A program made the position numbers and the translations under genes. The notes under the pieces are model-generated. The model searched no databases and was not told where the DNA came from. It saw only the letters and a program-made list of their open reading frames with translations. Below, one piece after another: positions 10,001-18,697 of a DNA stretch of 64,000 nt. The stretch is from contig NZ_CAJNBJ010000002.1 of NCBI RefSeq assembly GCF_905220995.1, forward strand, positions 248,001 to 312,000. Reading direction: 5' to 3'. Each line of letters starts with the position of its first letter. Within the stretch, counting starts at the first letter, position 1. The stretch comes from Nitrospira defluvii. GTDB taxonomy: Bacteria; Nitrospirota; Nitrospiria; Nitrospirales; Nitrospiraceae.

Positions 10001-13000
10001 TCCACGAGCTTCTCGAACGGCACATCCTGGTGCGCGTACGCGTCCAAGGTTAAATCGCGCACCTGCCTGAGCAATTCGCGGAAGGTCAACTCGCCCGTCA
10101 CTTCGGTGCGCAACACCAGCGTATTCACAAATGTGCCAATGAGATCTTCGATTTCCAACCGGTTGCGATTGGCGATGGGCGTCCCGATGACGAGATCCCG
10201 TTGCTGCGTCAACCGATGCAACAGGCTGAAGAAGCCGGCCAGGAACACCATGTACAGAGTCACGCCCTCGCGCACACTCAACTGCTTCAATCGGTTCACT
10301 AAGGACCATGATAGGTCGATCGAGACGTGATCGCCTTTGAACGAATGCACGGGTGGCCGCGGTCGATCGGCCGGCAAGGCCATGACCGGGAGGTCGGTCA
10401 GCTTGGATTTCCAATGTGCGAGCTGCTCGACCAAGACTGATCCCGTGAGCCAACCCCGTTGCCACTGGGCGAAATCGGCATACTGAATGGCAAGGTCAGA
10501 AGGCGTCGCAAACGGCTTCCTCCCGCAAAAGGCGTTGTAGCTATTCACCAATTCACGGGCGATCACGCCGTAGGACCATTGATCGGAGATGATGTGATGC
10601 GTGCTGACGACCAGCACATGGTCTTCATCGCCGACCTGAATGAGCAGAATGCGCAGGAGAGGACCGCATTGCAAATCAAATGACCGGCGTGCTTCCGCGG
10701 TCGCGACCTCTAATGCTCGCGGCTCACGCATGTCCGCCGGTAACCGCCGCACATCCTCCTCCGCCCAGAGCGGCTGCAACGAATCATGGATAATCTGGCG
10801 CGGTTGTCCGTCGACCTGTGCGAAGGTGGTCCGAAGCGATTCGTGGCGTCGAACCAACTCGCCGACCGCCCATCGCAGCGCGGCCTTGTTCAGCGGACCA
10901 TGGAGACGCACGCTGGCGGGAATGTTGTAGGCCGAAGCTTCCGGCGAGAGTTGGTAGAGAAACCACATCCGTTCCTGCGCGAACGACAGCCGAAGTGGCA
11001 CGCCACGACTGGCTTTCGTAATCTCGTACCCCTTCATGTCCCGTATCGCCGACTGGCCCTGCTGCGAGTCCTTCACCACCTCGGCCAGGGTGGCGATGGT
11101 TGGGCGCTCGAAGACCTGACGCAGGGGCACCGTGATCCGGAACAGCGCCTGCACCCGTGACACCAGCTGGGTCGCCAGCAGGGAATGTCCACCCAACTCG
11201 AAAAAGTTGTCGTGCACGCCGACATCTTTGAGTTGCAGAATTTCCCCCCAGATGTCGGCCAACACCTGCTCAAGGGGAGTTCGCGGGGCGAGATACGTAG
11301 AGGTCAAATCAACTTTGCTGGCCCGACTATCCGCGGCCACCAGCAATGCGCGCCGATCGACCTTTCCGTTGACGGTCAGCGGGAGCGCCTCCAGCTCAAT
11401 GAACATTGAGGGAATCATGTGGGCGGGCAATTGTGTGCGAAGTTGTTCCCGCAACTGCCCCAGCCCTAAACGATTGGTCGGGCGCGGAACTATGAACGCC
11501 ACGATCCGCTTGTCACCGGGCTGATCCTCCCGCACCTCCACAACAGCCCGCTCCAGATCGGGATGGCGATTCAGCACCGCTTCGATCTCCTCCATCTCCA
11601 CCCTGAATCCACGAATCTTGACCTGGCGATCGACACGACCGCGAAACTCCAGCTGCCCGTCCGCCCGCCATCGCACCAGATCTCCGGTCCGATAGAGACG
11701 AGCTCCGGGACGACTGGAGAAGGGGTCGGAATCAAATTTGACCGCGGTCAGATCAGGGCGACCTCGATACCCCCTCGCCACCCCCAAGCCGCCGATATAC
11801 AACTCTCCCGGCACCCCCACCGGCACCGGCTGCTGCTGACGATCCAACACATAGACGGAGGCATGTGGAAAAGGGCGCCCGATCGGGAGATCACCGGTGA
11901 CCTCGCCGTTCGTATTCGCATCGGTCAGGTCCGCCCAGGTGGCGGCCACGGTGGTTTCGGTCGGCCCGTAGGTATTGATCAAGCGAACACCTGTCCCGAC
12001 CTGTTGGCTCCACCGCTGCACGATTTGCGGAAGCACCCGTTCACCGCCGATGATCACGGTCTTCACCGATTCAGGGAAGGGCAACTGCTCCAGTTCCATA
12101 CGCGCCACGACTTCGTGCCAGTAGGCCGTCGGCAGGTCAAGCACCGTCAGGTTCCACTCGCGGCATCGCGCCAGAAATCCCGACACCGAATCCACCATCA
12201 TCGCGGTGCGCAGCACCAGCGTCGCTCCGATGGCCAGGCAGGGAAAAATCTCCTCTGCGGCGGTGTCAAAGCTCATCGATGCGAATTGCAATACTCGATC
12301 GTGAGGCATGAGACCGACAACGCCGGTGATGCCCTGGACATAATTGACGATCGACCGATGCTCAACCATCACGCCCTTCGGATGCCCGGTGGACCCGGAC
12401 GTGTAGATCACATAGGCCACATTCTCGATGGCATCAGTGCCCTGAATCGGGGTGTCAGGAAACCGCGCAATCTGCGCCCATTCGGAGTCGAGACAAACGG
12501 TATGGGGATTCGTCGCAGGCAAACGAGCGAGTTGGTCCTGTTGCGTGACCAGCACGCGAACTTCGCTGTCGCGCAGCATGTATTCCAGTCGCTCTGTGGG
12601 ATAATCCGCATCCAACGGCAGATAGGCCCCGCCCGATTTCAGAATTCCCAACATGCCCACGATCAGATTGATCGAACGTTCGAGACAGAGCCCAACGACA
12701 ATCCCCGGCTCGACACCCCGGCGGCGCAAGTAATGGGCCAGGCGGTTCGCACGCGACTCCAGCTCTCGATAGGTCACCCGCTCCCCGTCTTGTTCCAGGG
12801 CGATGGCATCGGGTGTGCGTTGCGACTGTCGTTCGATCAGACGGTGGAGACATTCGACCGGCTCTATGCCACCGGATGACTGCCCCCAGGCCAATAGCGT
12901 CTGGCGTCGTTCGGCCTCGGACATGAGTGGCAGCGAACCGATCGTCCGACCTGGATCGCCCACCATGGCTTCCAGCAGGCGAACAAAATGCTCCTGCATG

Positions 13001-16000
13001 CGTGCGATCCGGTCCGGCGAGAACAGGGCGTCTTTGTATTCGAAATACCCGCTCATGCCCTGTTCCGACTCCCCCACTTCGACACAGAGATCGAACTGGC
13101 CGCTCTGTTGGGGAATGACATAGGAGGCCCACGCAGGCTGTCGGACGTCGGAAGCAGCACGCGGCAGGACATGTTGCCGTCCGTCGAGTTCGGCCAGGAG
13201 GGTGAACGGTTGCAGTACGAACAGCACTTGCGCCAACGGAGCACGATGCCCCTGATGAGTCGGGCGCACATCCGACACGACTCGTCCATAGGGATAGTCT
13301 TGGTGCGCGAGGGCGTCGAGAAAACGCTGTTTCGTTCGTGTCAGCAACTCACGTCCGGTACAGTCAGACCGCACACTATCGCGCAGGACCAGCATGTTGA
13401 CGAAATCCCCGATGGTCCGGGCGAATCGAGCCCGGCTGCGACCGAATACAGGCGTGACCACCATCGTGTCTTCGTGATCCGTGTATCGGTACAGCAGGAC
13501 TTGAAGGGCGGCCAGGCAGAGGACGTACAGCGTCGTTCCTTCTTCATGGGCCAATGCTTTGAGACGCTCGACGAGTGGTCTTTCGAGATGAAACGCGTGC
13601 CAGGCATAGTGACCAGGCTCAAGCGTCTGCTCCGGCCGGTCATACAACATGTCGTAGCTCGGCAGTTCACCGCTCAATTGCGTCTTCCAAAATTGTGACA
13701 GGCGTCTGCCTTCGTCGCCGGCCAACAAGGCACGATGCCATTCGACAAACTGCCGGTAGGGTACGGGAGCCCCGGTGACCGCTTCACTCCTTTCACGTGC
13801 AGGTTGCCCTGCCGACGCACAGTCATGCTTAAGTTCCTCGACGAGTTGGAGCATCGACCACCCGTCAACCACGATATGGTGGGCGACGAGCAACAACCAA
13901 TGCTGTGTGGCCCCCTGAAAGAAGCGGGCATTCCACAACGGTCCCTGTTCAAGATCAAACGGTATCGCCGCCGCGGTCATCGCCTCCTGCCGCAAGCGGA
14001 TCCAGTCCCAGGTCGCCCTCTCAACCAGCATCCAGCCCGGCGGGAGCTGGTCATGAACACGTTGGACTGGGACATCCGCCTCCATCTCAAACGTCGTGCG
14101 AAGCATCGCATGCCGGGCAGCCAGCCGGTCCAGCGCCTGCCGTAGGGTGGTCGGATCGACGGTAACCGGCACATGCAGCAACACGGAGACGTTGGCTGCG
14201 GCACTGCCAGGCGCGAGACGACTCAAGAACCATAAGGCGGCCTGATTTTCGGACAACGGTCCCGGGGTAACTGCATCAGCGCCCATCGAGGAGACCGCCG
14301 TCCTGGGTGATTCCCCCGCACCCCATTCCCTCTCAATCGTCGTGGCAAGGTCATTGATCGTCCCGCCTCCCAGGAGGGCGGATAGGGAAAGCGCCACATG
14401 GAACGACTCCTCGACGCGATGCAGCACGTCGGCTGCCATCAAAGAGTCGAGACCTAAACGATGGATCGGCTGATCCGCGTGAATCGCTTCTTCGCTCCTC
14501 CCTAGTCGAGCAGCAATGATCCTCTGCACCTCACACACGATCTCTTGGCGGCGTGCGTCCGGCGTGAGCCTGCGCAGGTCGGCTGGTTCGCTGGTCCTCG
14601 CCAAGGGGGCGACAGGCGGAAGCGGCACCCGACTCTGGCCGATCACCGCCAATCGATCCGCCAGGTACTGCTCGCGACAGGTTCGCCGTTGTACTTTTCC
14701 ACTGGAAGTTTTGGGAAGGCTGCCCGCTTTGATGAACACGACGGCAGACACATGCAGCTCATGCTGTTCCGACAGGGCGAGGCGGATCGCAGAAGCCAGT
14801 TCCTCAATAGGCGGAGATACGGCCTGCCGTTCGAGTTCCTGTACGACCACGACAGCTTCTTCACCGGCATCCTCGACGGAGACGGCCGCTGTTCCCCCTA
14901 CCCGGAAGCTGGCATGGCACGACTCCACCGTGCGCTCGATGTCCTGGGGGTAATGATTTCTGCCTCGAACGATGAGCAGGTCTTTCAAACGCCCCGTGAC
15001 AAACACTTCGCCGTCCTTGACGAACCCGAGGTCGCCGGTGCGCAGGAACGGCCCCTCGCCCGTATCCCGCAGCGTCGCGCCGAAGGTCCGCGCCGTCTCC
15101 TCCGGATTGTTCCAATACCCTTGAGTCGTGCTGGCACCGGCCAGCCAGATTTCTCCGACCTGTTGCGGCGCACTACGGGACAGGGTTTCGGGGTGCGCAA
15201 TGACCACCCTGGTGTCCCCGACCGGAAGCCCGCACCCGACCACCTGCCGAACCGGCCCGGCCTCCGACATGGGCCCTGCCACAACCCCCTGCTCAAGCGC
15301 GGCCGCATCGAGCGACTGAATCGTGGGTGACACACCTTGCCGCTTCAGAGAAATGAGGAGCGTATACTCCGCCATGCCGTAGGCAGGATAGAATGCTTCA
15401 CGCCGAAATCCCGCCGGTCCGAAGGCTTCCAGAAATCGCTCGATCGTGTCCGGCGCAATGGGCTCGGCGCCGCAACTTGCCACCTGCCATCCGGAAAGAT
15501 CCAATTTGGCACGATCTTCTGGTGCGATGGCGTCGACGCAACGACGATAGGCAAAATTTGGTGCGCCGCTATGGGTGACGCCATAATGCTGGATGGCCTC
15601 AAGCCAGCGAACCGGGCGCTTGAGGAAGGTCAGCGGTGACATGAGGTAGGCGGGGCGCCCGATCCAGGCCGGCTGGATGATCCCCTTGACCAGCCCATAG
15701 TCGTGAAAATGCGGCATCCAGGACAGTGTCACAGATCCCGCGTCGTAACAGCCCGCCTCTGTAATGCAACGACTCTGGGCCGTCATATTTTGATGGCTGA
15801 CCATCACGCCTTTAGGGACGGCGGTCGAGCCGGACGTGTATTGCAGGTACGCGACCTCAGAAGCGGACGGACGCGTCGGACGCCAATCGGAAGCAGGCGC
15901 CAAGGCCGTGTCCTCAATCGACAGCCACTGCCCCAACGAGGGCAGCTGATTCTGCGACTGCAGCGTCTTTAGGATCGTGCTGGTGGTGAATGCGCCGACG

Positions 16001-16365
16001 GCGCCTGCGTCTTGGATGATGCCCTGCACGCGCGACGCGCCGGACTTCACGCGAAACGCATCCGGAGGCGGCACCGGCACGGCAATCAGACCCGCATAGA
16101 GAGCTCCCCAGAAGGACTGCACAAACTCAAGGCCTGGGGGATAGACCAGGAGCAGCCGCTCTCCCTGACCCATTCGGGATTGCAGGTATCCGGCGATCGC
16201 GCGAGCCCGGATGTCAAGGTCCCGATAGGTGAGACCAACCCCGCTGCCGCCGCCGTCGCGGAGAAACATGTAGGCCGTCTGGTCGGGCTGATGTTCTGCC
16301 CGCCAACGGAGCACATCGCACAACGTGTCGCCAGGTGGATTGCTTACCGGTGGATGTCTGACCAC
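7003..16365 (-). CDS. FAAL-NRPS lipopeptide synthetase
   Basis: A single 3120-residue assembly line. Order: fatty-acyl-AMP ligase (about 1-590), acyl carrier (605-680, Ser641 in LGLDS), condensation (700-1140, HHIVVDG at 829), adenylation (1170-1680, YTSGSTGHPKG at 1321), PCP (Ser1728), condensation (1795-2230, HHIISDQ at 1923), adenylation (2250-2740), PCP (Ser2786), thioesterase (2836-3110). A free fatty acid would be activated, joined to residue 1, extended with residue 2 and released. Reading the pocket residues against GrsA gives DTEDIGTVAK for the first A domain, an acidic pocket suggesting a basic amino acid, and DILQLGVIWK for the second, close to glycine codes. The first residues start at GTG 16365. 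The thioesterase has Cys in place of the nucleophilic Ser. Exporter and phosphopantetheinyl transferase follow in the operon. Confidence 0.93.
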   Translation of the reverse strand: MVRHPPVSNPPGDTLCDVLRWRAEHQPDQTAYMFLRDGGGSGVGLTYRDLDIRARAIAGYLQSRMGQGERLLLVYPPGLEFVQSFWGALYAGLIAVPVPPPDAFRVKSGASRVQGIIQDAGAVGAFTTSTILKTLQSQNQLPSLGQWLSIEDTALAPASDWRPTRPSASEVAYLQYTSGSTAVPKGVMVSHQNMTAQSRCITEAGCYDAGSVTLSWMPHFHDYGLVKGIIQPAWIGRPAYLMSPLTFLKRPVRWLEAIQHYGVTHSGAPNFAYRRCVDAIAPEDRAKLDLSGWQVASCGAEPIAPDTIERFLEAFGPAGFRREAFYPAYGMAEYTLLISLKRQGVSPTIQSLDAAALEQGVVAGPMSEAGPVRQVVGCGLPVGDTRVVIAHPETLSRSAPQQVGEIWLAGASTTQGYWNNPEETARTFGATLRDTGEGPFLRTGDLGFVKDGEVFVTGRLKDLLIVRGRNHYPQDIERTVESCHASFRVGGTAAVSVEDAGEEAVVVVQELERQAVSPPIEELASAIRLALSEQHELHVSAVVFIKAGSLPKTSSGKVQRRTCREQYLADRLAVIGQSRVPLPPVAPLARTSEPADLRRLTPDARRQEIVCEVQRIIAARLGRSEEAIHADQPIHRLGLDSLMAADVLHRVEESFHVALSLSALLGGGTINDLATTIEREWGAGESPRTAVSSMGADAVTPGPLSENQAALWFLSRLAPGSAAANVSVLLHVPVTVDPTTLRQALDRLAARHAMLRTTFEMEADVPVQRVHDQLPPGWMLVERATWDWIRLRQEAMTAAAIPFDLEQGPLWNARFFQGATQHWLLLVAHHIVVDGWSMLQLVEELKHDCASAGQPARERSEAVTGAPVPYRQFVEWHRALLAGDEGRRLSQFWKTQLSGELPSYDMLYDRPEQTLEPGHYAWHAFHLERPLVERLKALAHEEGTTLYVLCLAALQVLLYRYTDHEDTMVVTPVFGRSRARFARTIGDFVNMLVLRDSVRSDCTGRELLTRTKQRFLDALAHQDYPYGRVVSDVRPTHQGHRAPLAQVLFVLQPFTLLAELDGRQHVLPRAASDVRQPAWASYVIPQQSGQFDLCVEVGESEQGMSGYFEYKDALFSPDRIARMQEHFVRLLEAMVGDPGRTIGSLPLMSEAERRQTLLAWGQSSGGIEPVECLHRLIERQSQRTPDAIALEQDGERVTYRELESRANRLAHYLRRRGVEPGIVVGLCLERSINLIVGMLGILKSGGAYLPLDADYPTERLEYMLRDSEVRVLVTQQDQLARLPATNPHTVCLDSEWAQIARFPDTPIQGTDAIENVAYVIYTSGSTGHPKGVMVEHRSIVNYVQGITGVVGLMPHDRVLQFASMSFDTAAEEIFPCLAIGATLVLRTAMMVDSVSGFLARCREWNLTVLDLPTAYWHEVVARMELEQLPFPESVKTVIIGGERVLPQIVQRWSQQVGTGVRLINTYGPTETTVAATWADLTDANTNGEVTGDLPIGRPFPHASVYVLDRQQQPVPVGVPGELYIGGLGVARGYRGRPDLTAVKFDSDPFSSRPGARLYRTGDLVRWRADGQLEFRGRVDRQVKIRGFRVEMEEIEAVLNRHPDLERAVVEVREDQPGDKRIVAFIVPRPTNRLGLGQLREQLRTQLPAHMIPSMFIELEALPLTVNGKVDRRALLVAADSRASKVDLTSTYLAPRTPLEQVLADIWGEILQLKDVGVHDNFFELGGHSLLATQLVSRVQALFRITVPLRQVFERPTIATLAEVVKDSQQGQSAIRDMKGYEITKASRGVPLRLSFAQERMWFLYQLSPEASAYNIPASVRLHGPLNKAALRWAVGELVRRHESLRTTFAQVDGQPRQIIHDSLQPLWAEEDVRRLPADMREPRALEVATAEARRSFDLQCGPLLRILLIQVGDEDHVLVVSTHHIISDQWSYGVIARELVNSYNAFCGRKPFATPSDLAIQYADFAQWQRGWLTGSVLVEQLAHWKSKLTDLPVMALPADRPRPPVHSFKGDHVSIDLSWSLVNRLKQLSVREGVTLYMVFLAGFFSLLHRLTQQRDLVIGTPIANRNRLEIEDLIGTFVNTLVLRTEVTGELTFRELLRQVRDLTLDAYAHQDVPFEKLVEELRPDRSQGGLPLVQVLFNFANTPFARTEFQHLSWTPYEVSRGAAQLDVGLSIDPLASRKAYLEFNTDLFDRSSAERWLSQYRQFMEVVADHPDATLGRVSMLTTEEQHRMLREWNATDRPFDQTVCFPQLFESQVARTPDAIVLVFEGVEWSYAELNRRANQLAHHLRDCGVGPDVVVPVLLERSPELLITLLAVMKAGGAYLPLVPGLPARRLAAMIETSHAAVLVTDSTLVAGLPQHQLPVLCLDRETETIGRCGEGNPCPVAGPEHLVYVLFTSGSTGHPKGVEIEHRALVNFLRSMQQEPGVNARDVVMALTPLSFDIAGLELYLPLLAGARIILATRQQAMDGAWLQRELDQGTVTVMQATPATWRMVLQFGWKGGRGVKVLCGGEALPRELAQELLARAGSVWNVYGPTETTIWSTLERVRTADRMIALGKPIANTQVYVLDANREPVPVGTPGELYIGGMGLARGYRGAPQLTAERFVANPFRAGERLYRTGDQVKWVPDGRLEYIGRIDYQVKLRGFRIELGEIESVLADDPTVKQAVVIVREDVPGDKRLVAYVLPREGSSCDPQALRKAVRDVVPDYMVPAAIVPMTNFPLTPNGKVDRRALPAPTIEAEHEGPQAIEPRNRLELQLVAIWEQVLGITPIGVRDNFFALGGYSLLALRMFSAIEHTFGKRLPMAVLFQAPTIEQLADVLADEGCTVRWRSLVAIQPEGHKTPFFAVPGVGGNVLVFARLAKLLGEDQPFYGLQARGLDGKEKPFMRVEDMAAHYIAEIRTVQPRGPYLIGGTCTGGLSAYEIAQQLTAQGETVILAVMESWHPRSYVRHWSRPPYLLWPLLFVWMKVATYLRLMRQLPVSEWATFWKGKLHRVWNMMHHTESAEHQDEFLYKDQVTYATFHAVARYELKPFRGQVLNVIASKHPLTNSSDDTRLVFGEWAMGTSRTIYLPAEDSGRLFVAPQVQELAQHLTAFWKEAGVEMREHPDGQGDGPASKAA

Positions 16366-16645
16366 AAAACGCTCAACCCCAGTGGGACCGAGAGGCGTGG
16401 GGAAAATTCAGGTCGCAGACCCGTCTTGATGTAACCACAAAAAATCCGGCCACACCACTGTCCCCAGCCGTTCTCACGGTACGAGGTGAGTCTACGGTGG
16501 AATGAATGGATTACAAAACGGAATCACCTTTTCCCCACTCATAGGAGTTCCCTCATGGCGGAAGAAAATCATCTCCAAGCACATGATTTCATTTGAATCT
16601 CGGAGCCGTCCACGGTAAGCTGCACGTCTTTGCCTGACCTTGCGC

Positions 16646-16733
<88 letters not shown>

Positions 16734-16959
16734 CGCAGGGCCGGCCGCAAAACCTGTTCAGGTTGCGTCGGTCTTCACCAACCCCTTCCCGCAAGCGCCA
16801 CCCCCTCCTACTTCGTGATCTGCTGAAATCCTATAGGCTTCGATGTCGTTCACATCGCGGTGCGGCGACATGCTGAAAGGTTACGTGCGTCCCCCACCTC
16901 TGGTGGTCTATTCGCCTCTTCGGTTCCAGGGTAGTCTCTGGTCCACACAGGAGGGCCGC

Positions 16960-17094
16960 ATGTTTGAACAAACAGAAGCCGCGCTGGTCATGACGCTGTT
17001 GGCCTTGGGTGGGATCGCGCTGATGGCGGATGAAAAACTGGGATCAGCCTGCGTGCAGATGGTGAAATGGCTTCGCACGCGGGGCAAGCATTAA
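16960..17094 (+). CDS. Short single-pass membrane protein
   Basis: A 44-residue protein starting at ATG 16960, with a strong AGGAGGG ribosome binding site at about 16948-16954; the longer frame to the left lacks one. Residues 7-22 (ALVMTLLALGGIALMA) form one hydrophobic helix, followed by a basic tail. I do not recognise a family. Its stop overlaps the end of the converging nuclease gene by four bases. Confidence 0.5.
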   Translation: MFEQTEAALVMTLLALGGIALMADEKLGSACVQMVKWLRTRGKH

Positions 17095-18596
17095 CCGGCT
17101 CTTTTTCTCAATTCCTTCCGTAACTCGACCATCGCCAGGGTGTCACGCTCACAGTACCGCAGGAGTGCCTCCTGAATCTGTGCCTTCTCGATCCAATCGG
17201 ACACGGTAAAAATCATGCGGCTGTATTCGCAAGCCGCGACACCCCCATCCCGAATTACCAAGTCGTCATAACTCAGGGACGGCACAACGGCCGGCAAAAC
17301 AGTTTTGATCGAATAGCTGCCCTCAAAAGCCGGATGATAATAGTGATCCCGGATGATCACATGGAGATCCCACAATCGGGCCACCACCCGTTTCAGGTCT
17401 TTGCGCAGCGAGGGGAAATCCTCCGCCAGTCGCTCGATCACCGACCGTTCGTAACTCGAGTAGACGCAGATGCTGCCCTCCCGTCCCAACGATTCGAGCA
17501 ATGTCACCGCCAGTTCTTCGCGCGGATCCCGTTCGTCCCGGCAGAGGAACTCGGCATGCGCCAGCGAGCCGTCAGGCTGCTCAATGTGATTGGACCATTG
17601 AGTGGGAATCACCTGGTAGGGTCTCGTATCCACGAATTTCGGTACCGCCGGCATGAAGGTCTCAAAATCCAGATGGTGGACCGGATACACGATCGTCTCC
17701 AGCGCCGACCGCAGGCCTTCCCCCACCCATTCCCGATTCTCCTTCACCCGCCGTTGCACCGCCGTGAGCGAGACAGAATCAGGAATCTCGTCGATCGTCT
17801 CGACCCCTAACTCACGGAGGTGGACGACCGTCTTACTGCTCCCAGGCAGGTGGTAAATCCAGCGCGCCGGCTTCTCCCGCGTGCAATGATCCCAGAACGG
17901 GCATTCATAGGGACTGTGGCAGTGCTCATCCGGACCGATGGCAGGCGCCGACAACTCTTCCAACATCGCCTGCATCGCCCCGAGCCGCGTCGCAACTTCC
18001 GGCAGCCGTGGCCACACCATGTCGGTCAGCGAACGCAGGGTAAACAGTTGGTCGAGATCCAGATGGCGACCGTCAAACACATACTGCGTATTGACGTGCA
18101 TCAGGCAGATCTCCGCAAGCGCCAGCCCGATCCCCTTAAGCACGTAACTTTGGATCGCCAGATCATCCACATGGGTCGCCTTCACCTTGCTCGAGGACTT
18201 CACCTCTACGAGGCGCCAGGTCGGTTGCCCCAGGTCTTTCACCCCGACACGTTCCAGGACATCGACACGGACCAGAACCTGGTTGAACTGAAAGGCGCCT
18301 TCGAATATTGCCGGTATTGTTGAGTCGTGCAGCAGTTCGGTCGTCTCCGCCAGGGCCTCTTGAGACTGGCGATATCCTGCCGAGACAAGCCGCCCGCCGG
18401 GAAATCGTCGACGTGCCAGTTCGCCGAGATCGGTGCCCATATCCAGAATCGCCTGCGTGGCGGCATCCGGTTTGGTGGCCAACCCTGGGGCATGCACCTC
18501 CAGATAGAGACGCTTATGACATTGCAGCCCCGACAAATACCGTGATTTGGACAACCGATAGGAGGAGCGCGCGGCAGGCTCTGGTGAGATCAACAT
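17091..18596 (-). CDS. DUF2779-type protein: Fe-S PD-(D/E)XK nuclease fused to a DnaQ-like exonuclease domain
   Basis: A 501-residue protein starting at ATG 18596; the upstream extension to 18716 would run into the divergent MATE gene. The N-terminal half has a PD-(D/E)XK nuclease core with D112 (RVDVLE) and E131-V-K133. Cysteines C26, C226, C232 and C238 are spaced like those of Cas4/AddB nucleases: one before the core and three after it, suggesting a 4Fe-4S cluster. The C-terminal half begins with HLDFETF (D310, E312), the first motif of DEDD 3'-5' exonucleases, and later carries paired Asp/Glu segments. Role unproven; DNA repair or nucleic-acid degradation is likely. It does not adjoin CRISPR genes. 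Confidence 0.75.
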   Translation of the reverse strand: MLISPEPAARSSYRLSKSRYLSGLQCHKRLYLEVHAPGLATKPDAATQAILDMGTDLGELARRRFPGGRLVSAGYRQSQEALAETTELLHDSTIPAIFEGAFQFNQVLVRVDVLERVGVKDLGQPTWRLVEVKSSSKVKATHVDDLAIQSYVLKGIGLALAEICLMHVNTQYVFDGRHLDLDQLFTLRSLTDMVWPRLPEVATRLGAMQAMLEELSAPAIGPDEHCHSPYECPFWDHCTREKPARWIYHLPGSSKTVVHLRELGVETIDEIPDSVSLTAVQRRVKENREWVGEGLRSALETIVYPVHHLDFETFMPAVPKFVDTRPYQVIPTQWSNHIEQPDGSLAHAEFLCRDERDPREELAVTLLESLGREGSICVYSSYERSVIERLAEDFPSLRKDLKRVVARLWDLHVIIRDHYYHPAFEGSYSIKTVLPAVVPSLSYDDLVIRDGGVAACEYSRMIFTVSDWIEKAQIQEALLRYCERDTLAMVELRKELRKRAG

Positions 18597-18697
18597 AGGC
18601 TTCTGCAGGCTACCGAAGGGCAGTGGGAGTTGTCCAGTCCCGTCCGGCCAACAACCTGCTCCACGAAGCGGACTCGGTTCTGTTAGGATGACGCCGC

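Noticed and set aside
11563-12879. 438-codon open frame on the plus strand inside the synthetase gene
   Set aside because: Low-complexity His/Arg-rich translation opposite a clear adenylation domain; a shadow frame.
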